DNA from: Microbacterium sulfonylureivorans
GTDB taxonomy: Bacteria > Actinomycetota > Actinomycetes > Actinomycetales > Microbacteriaceae
Length of the DNA: 64,000 bases
Reading direction: 5' to 3'
NCBI RefSeq assembly: GCF_003999995.1
Contig: NZ_RJAD01000001.1
Location: 620,001 to 684,000 of the forward strand
The notes under the pieces were generated by a model. It saw nothing but the letters and a program-made list of their open reading frames with translations, was not told the DNA's origin and made no database searches. Below are positions 1 through 8,673 of this stretch, in pieces (the stretch's first letter is position 1; every line of letters starts with the position of its first letter). Made by a program: the position numbers and the translations under genes.

Positions 1-282
1 GCCGGTGCCGGCCCACGCGCCCGAGTAGAGCACGGTCATCATGAGGATGCCGGGCACGAGGTAGTCGATGTAGCCGGCGGAGCCGAACTGCGGCAGTTCG
101 CCGAGCGACGAGAAGACCGCACCGAACAGCACGATCCAGATCACCGGCTGAATGAGCGACATCACCGGTCCCCACGCCTGGCGCAGGGTCGCGATGAGCC
201 AGCGCCGGAGCACCTGTCCGGTCTGGGTGAACCACCCGGCGCGCGCGGGGCGCACCGCGGGGGCGAAAGTCAGCGTGGTCAT
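1..282 (-). CDS. ABC transporter permease, DrrB/ABC-2 type (C-terminus outside window)
   Basis: This is the N-terminal 94 codons of an integral membrane permease; the rest lies beyond the left edge. The ATG at 282 overlaps the TGA of the upstream ATPase gene by four bases (ATGA), so the two are translationally coupled and almost certainly form one exporter. After a roughly 40-residue cytosolic leader there is a first membrane segment around residues 41-56, and then a stretch ending VPGILMMTVLYSG that matches the second segment of ABC-2 permeases such as DrrB. These proteins pair with DrrA-like ATPases to export drugs or lipids. The substrate cannot be told from sequence. Confidence 0.85.
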   Translation of the reverse strand, partial: MTTLTFAPAVRPARAGWFTQTGQVLRRWLIATLRQAWGPVMSLIQPVIWIVLFGAVFSSLGELPQFGSAGYIDYLVPGILMMTVLYSGAWAGTG

Positions 283-1298
283 GCCGCTGCTCCTTCCGTG
301 ACGGCGGTCGCCGAGGCGTCGCCGAAGGTGTGGCCGACGAAGTGCAGGTACACGTCGTCGAGGGTGGGGTGGGATGCCGCGACCTGCCCGAAGCGAATGC
401 CCGCGGCATCCAGAGCGGCGATTACGGCCCCGACAGCGGCCGAGGCGTCGTCGGTGCGGGCGGCGAGGACGCCGTCGACACCGGATGCCTCGACCAGGAC
501 GTCGCGGAGGCCGGCGACGGAGGCCACGGCTCGGCGCACGGCGTCGACGTCGGGTTCGATGAGACTCACCCGCACCGAGTCTCCGTGGAGCGCGGCCTTG
601 AGCGCGCCGGGCGTGCCCTGCACGACCGCGCGGCCCCGGTTGACGAGGAGCAGCTCGTCGGCGAGGCGATCCGCCTCCTCCATGTAGTGCGTCGTGAGCA
701 CCACGGTGAGGGCCTCCTCGCCCGACAGGCGCCGGATCTCGGCCCACATCGCGGCGCGCGCCTCGGGGTCGAGCCCCGTCGTCGGTTCGTCGAGGAACAG
801 CACCCGCGGGCGATGGACGAGCGCCGCCGCGACGTCGAGCCGACGGCGCATGCCTCCGGAGAACGAGCTCACGGGCCGACGGGATGCCTCGGCCAGCCCG
901 AACTCGTCGAGCAGGCGCGCAGCCCGGGCACGGGCATCGGCGCTGTTCGCGCCCCGGAGCCGGGCGGCGATCTCGAGGTTCTCGATCGCGGTCAGGAGCG
1001 GATCCGTGCTCGACCCCTGCGATACGTACCCGATCGCGGAGCGGACGGCGTTCGGCTCTCGGGCGACGTCGAACCCGGCGACGCGCGCCGTTCCCTCGGT
1101 CGGACGCGAGAGCGTCGTGAGGATCTTCGTGGTGGTGGACTTGCCGGCGCCGTTCGGGCCGAGGAGGCCGAACACGCGTCCGGCGGGGACCTCGAAGCTG
1201 AGGCCGTCGAGGGCGCGGACGGTGTTCTTGCGGCCGCGACCGGTATAGACCTTGACGAGGCCACGGGCGACGATGGCGTCGCTGTTGTTTTCGGGCAT
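279..1298 (-). CDS. ABC transporter ATP-binding protein, DrrA family
   Basis: A 339-residue ATPase that would power the adjoining permease. Walker A (GPNGAGKS) is at residues 47-54, the signature FSGGM at 146-150 and Walker B FLDEP around 168-172, followed by the extra C-terminal domain of about 100 residues typical of DrrA-type exporter ATPases. The open frame extends further upstream, but the start is placed at the ATG at 1298. An AAGGAAGGG Shine-Dalgarno-like stretch precedes it by about ten bases, and this start gives the usual family length. The stop overlaps the permease start. The HAAS/PadR pair lies 113 bases upstream on the same strand, so PadR may control the exporter too; that is inference. 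Confidence 0.93.
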   Translation of the reverse strand: MPENNSDAIVARGLVKVYTGRGRKNTVRALDGLSFEVPAGRVFGLLGPNGAGKSTTTKILTTLSRPTEGTARVAGFDVAREPNAVRSAIGYVSQGSSTDPLLTAIENLEIAARLRGANSADARARAARLLDEFGLAEASRRPVSSFSGGMRRRLDVAAALVHRPRVLFLDEPTTGLDPEARAAMWAEIRRLSGEEALTVVLTTHYMEEADRLADELLLVNRGRAVVQGTPGALKAALHGDSVRVSLIEPDVDAVRRAVASVAGLRDVLVEASGVDGVLAARTDDASAAVGAVIAALDAAGIRFGQVAASHPTLDDVYLHFVGHTFGDASATAVTEGAAA

Positions 1299-1376
1299 GG
1301 CGAAGCATCCCTTCCTTAGTGTGTGTTCCGTGTGCGAACGGCTGTCGTTCGAATGGCCCCGCGGAGAGCGGCCGGA

Positions 1377-1392
1377 GCCGTTCGTGAACGGC
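1377..1392 (-). terminator. Short hairpin after the HAAS-type gene
   Basis: An inverted repeat GCCGTT-cgtg-AACGGC lies about 20 bases after the stop of the HAAS-type gene and before the ABC ATPase. There is no T-run, so it may be a weak terminator or attenuator. A longer pairing of GAACGGCT (1336-1343) with AGCCGTTC (1376-1383) uses the same bases and would be mutually exclusive with it. Confidence 0.35.
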
Positions 1393-1411
1393 CGGGCGAG
1401 GGGCGCCGGGG

Positions 1412-2308
1412 TCAGGACCTCTTGTCGGGGCCGAAGAGCATCCGGGCGAGGACGAGCATCATGACGGCGAACCCGCCGGCGAACGCGACGGGCGCCCACC
1501 ACCACCCGACGGTGAAGACGAGGACCGCGATCACGGCGAACGTCACGATCCAGATGGACACCGTGTAGATGCCGAACCGAGCGGCGACCTCAGGCTCGCG
1601 CTCGAAGCGATTGGGGGGCTCGTGCGCGAAGGCCTCCCTGGTCCACGCCTTGTGACGGTTCGTCTGGCTCGAGAGGAGGAAGGCGAACAGGATGATGGAC
1701 GCGATCACGCCGAGCGCGGCGAAGACGATGCCCCACACCGGCATGGCGCCGCTGAGCACGAGCATGCCGAACCCGAGCCCGTAGACGGCGAGGAACGTCG
1801 CCAGCGCGTAGCCGCCGGCACGGTTGTCGGGCATCGGATGGTTCGTGGTGGTCTCCTGCGCGAGCGAGTCCCCGACAACGAGTCCGAGGGCGGTCGACGC
1901 GAAGCCGAGCATCCCGATCATGGCTCCGACGGGGAGCGGCAGCACGCCCGTCGCACCGAGGATCGCCAGGGTGATGCCGACCACGGCGGCCAGCGAATAC
2001 GCCACGACGCGCACGACATAGCCTGCCTTGGGCTTGACGCGGTAGCGCTGCTGCAGGGCGGCGTAGCCCTCGGAACGCGCGGTGGGTGCGGCATCCGTCG
2101 ACTCGTCGAGCAGTTCGCGCACGTCGCCGAGCTCGGCGACGGCTTGCCGTGCGGCCTCGGCGGGCGTGCGCCCGGCCTCCTCGAGCTCGGCGGCGCGCGC
2201 GATGAGGTTGGCGCGCACCTCCTCCTTCAGATCCTGGGCGTCGGCCGTCATGTCGACGCCGCGGAAGGCCTCGTCGAGGAGGCGATGGATGTCGGTGTTC
2301 TCGGTCAT
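1412..2308 (-). CDS. HAAS/permease-prefix-domain membrane protein
   Basis: A 298-residue protein with a soluble N-terminal helical domain (about residues 1-75, rich in Glu/Ala, with AELGDVRELL near its end). It resembles the HAAS / permease prefix domain found next to PadR regulators. About six hydrophobic segments follow from residue 95 onward. The ATG at 2308 overlaps the TGA of the padR gene (ATGA), which fixes the start against a longer open frame. Function is unknown; such proteins are thought to be membrane partners or signalling components of PadR-controlled exporters. A second padR-HAAS pair lies at 11678-12974. Confidence 0.8.
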   Translation of the reverse strand: MTENTDIHRLLDEAFRGVDMTADAQDLKEEVRANLIARAAELEEAGRTPAEAARQAVAELGDVRELLDESTDAAPTARSEGYAALQQRYRVKPKAGYVVRVVAYSLAAVVGITLAILGATGVLPLPVGAMIGMLGFASTALGLVVGDSLAQETTTNHPMPDNRAGGYALATFLAVYGLGFGMLVLSGAMPVWGIVFAALGVIASIILFAFLLSSQTNRHKAWTREAFAHEPPNRFEREPEVAARFGIYTVSIWIVTFAVIAVLVFTVGWWWAPVAFAGGFAVMMLVLARMLFGPDKRS

Positions 2309-2685
2309 TTCTGCGTGCCCTTCACGTCTGTGCTCTTGGCGTCCGTACCCACGTCCAGGAGCGAGTCGATGATGCGCCGGGTCGCCGCCCATGCCGCGAC
2401 GTTGCTGCGGAAGACCGCGCGGCCGGCGTCGGTGATGCGGTAGTACTTGCGGCGGCCGCCCTGCGTCTCGTCGCCCCAGTAGGACTCGACGAGCCCGTCC
2501 TTCTCGAGGCGGCGGTAGGTGGCGTAGAGGGTGGCCTCTTTGATCTCGTGGTCGCCGCCGGTCGCGTCGCGGATCGTCTTGTAGATCTCGAAGCCGTACC
2601 GGTCGCCGCGACGGAGCACACCGAGCACGATCGTGTCGGTGTGGCCGCGCAGCAGGTCGGCTGCGAACGCGTCGTCCTTTGTCAT
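2305..2685 (-). CDS. PadR family transcriptional regulator
   Basis: A 126-residue winged-helix repressor. The motifs DRYGFEIYKTI, EATLYATYRRLEKDGLV and RRKYYRITDAGRA are the classic PadR winged helix, followed by a C-terminal helix for dimerisation. The ATG at 2685 has no Shine-Dalgarno sequence. A -10 hexamer TACAGT (2698-2693) ends seven bases before it, so the message is probably leaderless. A palindrome covers that -10, suggesting autorepression. It is translationally coupled to the downstream HAAS-type gene. The inducing ligand is unknown. Confidence 0.92.
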   Translation of the reverse strand: MTKDDAFAADLLRGHTDTIVLGVLRRGDRYGFEIYKTIRDATGGDHEIKEATLYATYRRLEKDGLVESYWGDETQGGRRKYYRITDAGRAVFRSNVAAWAATRRIIDSLLDVGTDAKSTDVKGTQK

Positions 2686-2689
2686 GTCG

Positions 2690-2712
2690 AGTACTGTATC
2701 ACATCCAGTACT
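2690..2712 (-). promoter_or_regulatory. PadR operator/promoter palindrome
   Basis: A perfect inverted repeat AGTACTG-N9-CAGTACT. Its left arm overlaps the -10 hexamer TACAGT of padR, so a bound dimer would block transcription. Binding by the adjacent PadR is inferred from position and symmetry. Confidence 0.65.
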
Positions 2713-2765
2713 TGATGAAGCAGTCATCTATACCGTATCGACATCACCGGGCCTAGACTGCGCGC

Positions 2766-3524
2766 ATGTCGTTCGACGTCGCCGCGGAGGCGTACGACCG
2801 ATTCATGGGCCGCTACTCCGCTCCCCTGGCCGCTGTGTTCGTGCACTCCGCACGCCTGCCCGCCGCAGGGCGTGTGCTCGACGTGGGCTGCGGCCCGGGT
2901 GCGCTGACCGCCGTCCTGTCCGAGAGGTTCGGTCCCGACCAGGTCGCCGGCGTCGACCCGTCCGAGAGCTTCGTGGCCGCCGCGCACGACCGCTTCCCGT
3001 GGGCGGACATCCGGCACGGTACGGCCGAGGCGCTGCCATTCGACGACGACACCTTCGACGCGACGCTCGCCGAGCTCGTCGTGCACTTCATGACGGATCC
3101 CTCCGCCGGCGCCCGCGAGATGAAGCGGGTCACGCGCCCCGGCGGCGTGCTGGCGGCGTGCGTGTGGGACTTCGTCGGCGGCCGCGCACCGCAGAGCACC
3201 TTCTTCGAAGCTCTGCGCTCGGTCGTCGTGGGCATCGACGACGAGACGCACCGTGTCGGGGCAGACGCGGGCGATCTCGGCGAACTGCTCGAGGGCGCGG
3301 GCTGCACAGACGTGGAGGAGACGGAGCTCTCCGTCGCGGTCGAGTACGCGGCGTTCGAGGACTGGTGGGGGCCGTACACGCTCGGCGTGTCGCCCGCCGG
3401 CAAGCAGCTCGCGGCACTCGGCGAGGTCGACCGTGCGCTCGTGCGCGAGCGCTGCGTCGAGCTGCTCCCGAACGGGCCGTTCACCATCACCGCGACGGCG
3501 TGGAGTGCCCGCGGCGTGGCGTGA
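2766..3524 (+). CDS. Class I SAM-dependent methyltransferase
   Basis: A 252-residue cytosolic methyltransferase. Motif I is VLDVGCGPGALT (residues about 39-50), followed by the acidic AGVDPSESF and, after motif II, the post-motif region RPGGVLAACVWDF. This is the Methyltransf_11 arrangement of small-molecule enzymes related to UbiE/MenG. It lies near the menaquinone genes, but nothing in the sequence proves that it methylates demethylmenaquinone. The ATG is preceded at six bases by TAGACT (2754-2759), suggesting a leaderless transcript. It is transcribed away from padR and converges on the polyphosphate kinase gene. Confidence 0.85.
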   Translation: MSFDVAAEAYDRFMGRYSAPLAAVFVHSARLPAAGRVLDVGCGPGALTAVLSERFGPDQVAGVDPSESFVAAAHDRFPWADIRHGTAEALPFDDDTFDATLAELVVHFMTDPSAGAREMKRVTRPGGVLAACVWDFVGGRAPQSTFFEALRSVVVGIDDETHRVGADAGDLGELLEGAGCTDVEETELSVAVEYAAFEDWWGPYTLGVSPAGKQLAALGEVDRALVRERCVELLPNGPFTITATAWSARGVA

Positions 3525-3539
3525 CGACGGGCGCGGCGC

Positions 3540-4403
3540 CTACGTCGCGGCGAGGCGCTTCTTCTCGACCTCCACATCGAATGTCGCCGCCGGCCACTGC
3601 GGGTCGATCGACTCGAGGGCTTCGAGCAGCAGGTTCTGCACGGCGATGCGCGCGTACCACTTGCGGTTGGCCGGGACCACGTGCCACGGCGCGTGCTCCG
3701 TCGAGGTGCGCTCGAACACCCGCTGGTACGCCTCCATGTACTTCGGCCACAGCTCGCGCTCGTCGACGTCGCCCGGGTTGTACTTCCAATGCTTGTCGGG
3801 TCGCTCGAGCCGCTCCTCGAGACGTGCCTTCTGCTCGTCGGACGAGATGTGCAGCATCACCTTCACCACGCGGGTCCCGCCATCCGTCAGCCGCTTCTCG
3901 AACTCGTTGATGGCGCCGTAGCGGCGCTCGATCTCGTCGGTCGGGGCGAGCTCGCGCACCCGTCCGATGAGGACGTCCTCGTAGTGGGAGCGATCGAAGA
4001 CCCCGATGATTCCGGTCTCAGGCAGCCGCCGCTCGACGCGCCACAGGAAGTCGTGCTCCAGCTCCTCGGGCGTGGGCTTCTTGAAGGCGGTGATCGATAC
4101 CCCCTGCGGATCGACCGACCCCACGACATGCCTCACGATCCCGCCCTTGCCGGCCGAGTCCATCGCCTGCAGCACGAGCAGCACCGAGGCGTTCGTCGCA
4201 TCGACACGGCTCTGCGCGAACAGGCGCTCCTGATACTCGTCGAGCTGGCCGGCGCCCGACGCCAGATCCTCGGCCGCCTCGACCTTGGTCTTCTCGTACC
4301 CGGGCGTGGACTGGGGGTCGACGTCGGCGAGCGCGAAGCCCTCGCCCACCCGGAGGAGCGCGGCCGCGTCGCCGCTCCAGTTCTTCTGACTCTTCGCGAT
4401 CAT
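3540..4403 (-). CDS. ppk2: PPK2 family polyphosphate kinase
   Basis: A 287-residue cytosolic enzyme of the PPK2 family, which transfers phosphate between polyphosphate and nucleotides. Walker A-like AMDSAGKGG is at residues 80-88 and the lid/Walker B stretch FDRSHYEDVL at about 136-145, followed by the conserved ISSDEQKARLEERL and HWKYNPGDVDER. The single-domain size matches class I or III enzymes; nucleotide preference (AMP, ADP or GDP) is not decidable here. The open frame runs far upstream through menD in another frame, but homology begins at the ATG at 4403. It converges on the methyltransferase with a 15-base gap. Confidence 0.93.
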   Translation of the reverse strand: MIAKSQKNWSGDAAALLRVGEGFALADVDPQSTPGYEKTKVEAAEDLASGAGQLDEYQERLFAQSRVDATNASVLLVLQAMDSAGKGGIVRHVVGSVDPQGVSITAFKKPTPEELEHDFLWRVERRLPETGIIGVFDRSHYEDVLIGRVRELAPTDEIERRYGAINEFEKRLTDGGTRVVKVMLHISSDEQKARLEERLERPDKHWKYNPGDVDERELWPKYMEAYQRVFERTSTEHAPWHVVPANRKWYARIAVQNLLLEALESIDPQWPAATFDVEVEKKRLAAT

Positions 4404-4474
4404 CTGCCCATCATGCCGACCGCGGTGTCGGAGCGCACGGTTTCGTTGCGCGCCAATCGGGAGGGATGCCGAGA

Positions 4475-6289
4475 CTACCGCTCGAGCGGCACCTCGATGA
4501 GCTGACGGCCGCCGACGGGCGAGGTGAGCGCCTGGTCGAGTGCCGATCGCGTCGTGATGCGCCGGTACTCCCACCCGTACGCGAGGGCGAGATGCTCGAG
4601 GCGAACGGTGTGCGGCGTGTACAGCACCCGGTCCATCGCCTCGGCACCGGCGACGCCCGCGACCTCGAGCCCGTCGAAGATCGTTCCACCGCCGTCGTTG
4701 CCCACGATCACCTGGATGCGGGGCTCGGCCTCGCCGGGCGGAAGCAGGAAGGCTCCGACGTCGTGGAGCAGCGCGAGGTCGCCGAGGAGCACACGGGTGA
4801 CGCCCGGCCGCCCGTCGGTCTGGCTCGCGAGGGCGATGCCGGTGGCCGTGGCGACCGTGCCGTCGATGCCGGCGAGCCCGCGGTTGGCGTGCACCGGGAC
4901 CTTCTTGCCTCCGAGGAGGTCGTCGGCCACCCGTACGAGGCGCGACGAGCCGAAGACGAGCCGGTCGTGCGGCCACGTCGCCCGCCAGACCGCGTCGGCG
5001 AGCGCGGCGCGGTCGAGGGGCGCGCGCACCGCCGCGAGCTCGGCGGCGATCGCTCCGAGCCGCTCCTCGGGGACGGCGGAGGTGAGGCCTTCGGCATCGG
5101 GGGCGGGCGGGGCCAGGTCGACGGATGCCTCGCGCGACGCGTGTAGCCACGCGCCGAGCCAGTCGCGATCGGGGTCGCCGGTGGCCACCGCGACGGTGTC
5201 GACAGCGGTGGTGGCCGCGTTGAGGTTGAGCGGCTCGCCGGGGCCGCGCAGCGCGATGACCTCCACCTCGGGGTCGGACAGGAGCGCCGCGACCTCGCGG
5301 CTGAGGGTGGGGTGGCCGAGCACGACCGCGCGCTCGACGCGGCCGCCGAGTTCCGGGTCGCGCAGCAGCGCGCGATAGCCGTGCACCAGGTGGCGTCCGA
5401 ACCTCGCCCCGCTGACGATCTCGGCGATCAGAGGCCAGCCGCCGGCGTGCGCCAGATCCTCGGCGTCGGAGCCGGCATCGGCTCCCGCGACGACGACGGT
5501 GCGGGGACCGCGCACGAGCACGAACGGGTGGTCGTCGGGATCGACGGGCACATCGGACTCGCCGATGCCTCCCCCGCCCTGGTAGAGGGCTCCGGATGCC
5601 TCGTCCTCGGCGTGGGCCTCGGCCGGCGGGGGTCCGTCGGGGTCGTCCTCGGCGGTCGCCGCGAGCTCGGAGGTCGGCACGCCGAACCACGCGGGGAGGT
5701 CGCCGGCGAGCGGCTCGCGGTAGGGGAGGTTGAGGTGCACGGGACCCGGGGAGCGGAGGCCGGCGCCGAGCGCGGCTTCGAAGGCCTCCTCGGCCACGCG
5801 GCGCAGCATGAGGCTCTGCTCCTCGTCGCCCTCCGCGTCGCAGGCCTCCGGAACGGGAAGGTCGGCCTCGTACCGCACGCTCGGCGCGAACATGCCGGGC
5901 TGACGGGTGGTCTGGTTCGCCCCCACGCCGCGCAGCTCGGGCGGACGGTCGGCCGTCAGGAGCAGGAGCGGCACACCGGCGTGATGCGCCTCCAGCGCGG
6001 CCGGCAGCAGGTTCGCGACCGCGGTGCCCGACGTGCACACCACGACGGCGGGCACCCGGGACTCCCGCCCGATGCCGAGTGCGGTGAACCCGGCGACGCG
6101 CTCGTCGACGCGGACGTGCAGTCGGAGGCCACCGCGTCGCTCGAGCTCGGCGGCGACGAGCGCCAGAGCCTGCGAACGGGACCCGGGGCTGAGCACGACG
6201 TGCTCGACACCGAGCTCGACGAGCCTGCTCAGAAGGGCCGCGGCGGCGTCGGTGGCGGCGGAGGCGAGCCCGCCTCGGCCGTGCGACAC
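4475..6289 (-). CDS. menD: 2-succinyl-5-enolpyruvyl-6-hydroxy-3-cyclohexene-1-carboxylate synthase (MenD)
   Basis: A 604-residue thiamine-diphosphate enzyme that joins isochorismate and 2-oxoglutarate in menaquinone synthesis. The N-terminal domain shows SPGSRSQAL (34-42), DERVAGFTALG with the presumed catalytic glutamate E63, and CTSGTAVANL. Near the C-terminus GNDGGGTIFDGLE is the cofactor-binding motif. The start is a GTG two bases after the stop of the upstream small membrane protein, on the same strand, so they are probably one transcript. Length is slightly above the usual 550-580 residues because of acidic, low-complexity inserts around residues 205-240. Confidence 0.96.
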   Translation of the reverse strand: MSHGRGGLASAATDAAAALLSRLVELGVEHVVLSPGSRSQALALVAAELERRGGLRLHVRVDERVAGFTALGIGRESRVPAVVVCTSGTAVANLLPAALEAHHAGVPLLLLTADRPPELRGVGANQTTRQPGMFAPSVRYEADLPVPEACDAEGDEEQSLMLRRVAEEAFEAALGAGLRSPGPVHLNLPYREPLAGDLPAWFGVPTSELAATAEDDPDGPPPAEAHAEDEASGALYQGGGGIGESDVPVDPDDHPFVLVRGPRTVVVAGADAGSDAEDLAHAGGWPLIAEIVSGARFGRHLVHGYRALLRDPELGGRVERAVVLGHPTLSREVAALLSDPEVEVIALRGPGEPLNLNAATTAVDTVAVATGDPDRDWLGAWLHASREASVDLAPPAPDAEGLTSAVPEERLGAIAAELAAVRAPLDRAALADAVWRATWPHDRLVFGSSRLVRVADDLLGGKKVPVHANRGLAGIDGTVATATGIALASQTDGRPGVTRVLLGDLALLHDVGAFLLPPGEAEPRIQVIVGNDGGGTIFDGLEVAGVAGAEAMDRVLYTPHTVRLEHLALAYGWEYRRITTRSALDQALTSPVGGRQLIEVPLER

Positions 6290-6291
6290 GG

Positions 6292-6750
6292 TCAGCTGAC
6301 GGCTCCGCGCTGACCGCGCTCGTCGTCGCCGTCGGCGGGGCGCACGGGCGGATCGGGCGGAGCGTCGGGGGACGCGGCCTTCGGCGTGCCCGGCGCGGCC
6401 TGGCCGGGGGCGTCTGCCGCCCAGCGAGGGTCGTCGTCCTCTGCGTCGAGCTGGGCGAGCTCCTCCTCCAGGCGGCGGATGCGCTCATCCTGGTCGGTGA
6501 TCGCACCCAGGCTGCCGAGGAACTCGGGGTCGTCGTCGGGGGCGCGGCGGGCAGCGATCGCCGAGCGGCGCACGCGGCCGACGAGAAGCCAGAGGAGACC
6601 GCCGAGCACCGGGATCAGCACCACGATGAGGATCCAGACCGGCTTGCTCACGCCGCGATGCCGAGTGGGCGGCTGGACCGCGCAGTCGACGATGGTGAAG
6701 ACCCAGAACGCGGTCGCCACCAGGGCCAGTATCAGCAGGGCCCGTGTCAT
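6292..6750 (-). CDS. PLDc N-terminal (PLDc_N) domain membrane protein
   Basis: A 152-residue protein with two membrane segments (about residues 4-22 and 39-59) bearing WVFTIVDCAV and KPVWILIVVLIPVLGGLLWL. This matches the N-terminal region of cardiolipin synthases without any catalytic domain. An acidic coiled stretch RIRRLEEELAQLDAED and a Pro/Ala-rich tail follow. Stand-alone PLDc_N proteins are common beside actinobacterial men genes, but their role is unknown. A -10 hexamer TAGGAT (6762-6757) ends six bases before the ATG, so this gene is likely the leaderless first gene of the transcript with menD. Confidence 0.85.
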   Translation of the reverse strand: MTRALLILALVATAFWVFTIVDCAVQPPTRHRGVSKPVWILIVVLIPVLGGLLWLLVGRVRRSAIAARRAPDDDPEFLGSLGAITDQDERIRRLEEELAQLDAEDDDPRWAADAPGQAAPGTPKAASPDAPPDPPVRPADGDDERGQRGAVS

Positions 6751-6862
6751 GACCCCATCCTAGGCGGGCGCGGTGGGCCGCGGCCCTCTCGTGACCGAAC
6801 CGTCGCCTCGGCCGGCATTTCGTCCGGGATCGCTCCAGGATCGCCTCGATTACGATGGACGG

Positions 6863-7147
6863 GTGAAAGCGCGCTCAGCCCTCGTCTACACGGTGCTGCG
6901 GCTCCTCGCCTTCCTCGTGCCGTTCGGCATCCTCATGCTCTTCCCGGTCATGCAGGAGTACTACTGGCTTGCGGCGATCTTCGCCGCCCTCATCGGCCTG
7001 AGCCTGTCGATGCTCTTCCTGCGGCGGCCACTCGACGACATGACCTCGGGACTCGCCGAGCGACGCGCACGCACGAAGCGGGCCGCCAGCGACGAGGACG
7101 TCGAGGACGCCGTGACCGACGCCCCCGAGACCCGCTCCGCGGACTGA
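6863..7147 (+). CDS. DUF4229 small membrane protein
   Basis: A 94-residue protein with two hydrophobic helices (about 7-27 and 33-50) followed by a charged cytosolic tail, as in the DUF4229 family. Such genes very often sit beside menA in actinobacteria, as here; function is unknown. The start is set at the GTG at 6863 because TACGAT (6851-6856) ends six bases upstream, fitting a leaderless message, and because the 30 residues added by a longer open frame look non-protein-like. It converges on menA. Confidence 0.82.
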   Translation: MKARSALVYTVLRLLAFLVPFGILMLFPVMQEYYWLAAIFAALIGLSLSMLFLRRPLDDMTSGLAERRARTKRAASDEDVEDAVTDAPETRSAD

Positions 7148-7184
7148 CGCGCGCACCCGGAGCCTGTGCCCGGCCGGAGTCCGG

Positions 7185-8165
7185 TCAGCCGATCAAGGCC
7201 CAGGCGAGGAACGCCCCGTAGGCGATCGAGGTGAGCGACGTGAGGCCGAGTGCCACGACGAGCTCGCGCGGGTCGCGGTAGGTCCACACGATGAGGATCG
7301 CCGGCAGCGCCGCCAGGAGCACGAGCAGGGTCAGCCACGCGATCGGGTAGAACAGCGCGAGGAAGATCGCGATCCCGAACGGCACGAGCACGAACACGGT
7401 GAACAGCCACCGGGTCGCCGTGCGGCCGATCAGCACCGTGAGGGTGCGCTTTCCCGCGGCACGGTCCTGGTCGAGGTCGCGCAGGTTGTTCGCGAGCAGC
7501 ACGGCGCAGGCGAGGAGCCCCGCCGCGACCGCGCCGAACCACGCCTCCTGCGGCAGGGCGAAGGCCTGCACCCACGTGGTGCCGAGCGTGGCGACCAGCC
7601 CGAAGAACACGAAGACGAACAGCTCGCCGAGGCCGTAGTAGCCGTAGGGCCGCTTGCCCCCGGTGTAGAACCACGCGGCGACGATGCACACCAGGCCGAC
7701 GGCGATGAGCCACCACTGCTGCGTCCGGATCGTTATCGCGAGGCCCGCGACTGCGGCGATCGCGAAGAACAGCAGCGCGACGCTGAGGACGGCGCGAGGC
7801 CTGACCCTGCGCGACGCCGTCAGCCGCGCCGGGCCGACGCGGTGGTCGTCGGTTCCCCGGATGCCGTCGCTGTAGTCGTTGGCGAAGTTGACGCCGATCT
7901 GCAGCGACACCGAGACGATCAGGCAGAAGAGCGCGATCACCCAGTGGAACCGGTCGACGACGAGGATCGCCGCTGCCGTGCCGATCACGATCGGCGTCAC
8001 CGCGAGGGGCAGCGTACGCAGGCGCGCCGCGGCGATCCAGTCGCCGGTGGTCACCGGCTCGACGGTGCGCGGGTCGCGCGACTCGCGCACGCGCTGCGGG
8101 TTCCCCCGCGACGGCTGCTTCTTCGGACCGGGATGCTTGCGCTTCTTGCTGGGAGTGCCTGCCAC
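7185..8165 (-). CDS. menA: 1,4-dihydroxy-2-naphthoate polyprenyltransferase (MenA)
   Basis: A 326-residue UbiA-family membrane enzyme that attaches the polyprenyl tail to DHNA in menaquinone synthesis. After a basic N-terminal extension of about 40 residues come eight to nine membrane helices. The prenyl-diphosphate site is NFANDYSDGIRGTDD near residues 94-108, and NNLRDLDQDRAAGKRTL is the second Asp-rich motif. The GTG start at 8165 has TAGGAT (8179-8174) eight bases upstream, so the leader is absent or very short. The basic Lys/Pro/Arg N-terminus is longer than in mycobacterial MenA. Confidence 0.95.
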   Translation of the reverse strand: MAGTPSKKRKHPGPKKQPSRGNPQRVRESRDPRTVEPVTTGDWIAAARLRTLPLAVTPIVIGTAAAILVVDRFHWVIALFCLIVSVSLQIGVNFANDYSDGIRGTDDHRVGPARLTASRRVRPRAVLSVALLFFAIAAVAGLAITIRTQQWWLIAVGLVCIVAAWFYTGGKRPYGYYGLGELFVFVFFGLVATLGTTWVQAFALPQEAWFGAVAAGLLACAVLLANNLRDLDQDRAAGKRTLTVLIGRTATRWLFTVFVLVPFGIAIFLALFYPIAWLTLLVLLAALPAILIVWTYRDPRELVVALGLTSLTSIAYGAFLAWALIG

Positions 8166-8280
8166 GAGTCGCCATCCTAGAGGGCGACCCGATGTGGCGC
8201 CGATCCGAAGGCCCGGACTGTGGAAGGGCGGGCACGCAAGCCCCTGGCCGCGGACCGGCCGTCACGAAATGATCGGACCC

Positions 8281-8664
8281 ATGCTGAGCATCGGGACGAT
8301 CGTGCTGACGGTGGAGGACATCGAGCGGGCGGGCGCCTTCTGGCGGGCGGCCCTGGGCTACGTGAACCGCGGCGAGCCGAGCGAAGACTGGCTCATCCTC
8401 GACCCGCCCGGAAAGGCGAACTGGGCCGCACCCGGGGCGAGCGTCGCCCTGTCGGTCACCGGCTATCCGCAGCACTATCCCCCGCGCATCCATCTCGATC
8501 TCTACGCGGAGGACCAGGCGGCCGAGATACGGCGGCTCCTCTCCTTCGGCGCGCGCGAGGTCGACTGGCACGACTACCCCGACGATGCGGACTGGGTCGT
8601 GCTCGAAGACACCGAGGGCAACCGGTTCTGCGTGGTCGACACGGGCGACTTCTCCGCCGCGTGA
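8281..8664 (+). CDS. VOC (glyoxalase/bleomycin-resistance) family protein
   Basis: A 127-residue protein of the vicinal oxygen chelate fold. It begins IGTIVLTVEDIERAGAFWRAALGY and ends VLEDTEGNRFCVVDTG, the paired beta-alpha-beta-beta-beta modules typical of this superfamily. Metal ligands and substrate cannot be assigned. An in-frame ATG at 8269 would add four residues; the ATG at 8281 fits family starts. It lies between menA and menE but on the opposite strand, so a direct menaquinone role is unsupported. Confidence 0.8.
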   Translation: MLSIGTIVLTVEDIERAGAFWRAALGYVNRGEPSEDWLILDPPGKANWAAPGASVALSVTGYPQHYPPRIHLDLYAEDQAAEIRRLLSFGAREVDWHDYPDDADWVVLEDTEGNRFCVVDTGDFSAA

Positions 8665-8673
8665 GCGGCGTCG

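Noticed and set aside
4404..6506. Upstream extension of the polyphosphate kinase frame to nearly 1000 codons
   Set aside because: The added part is Arg/Pro-rich and overlaps menD in another frame. PPK2 homology begins at the ATG at 4403.
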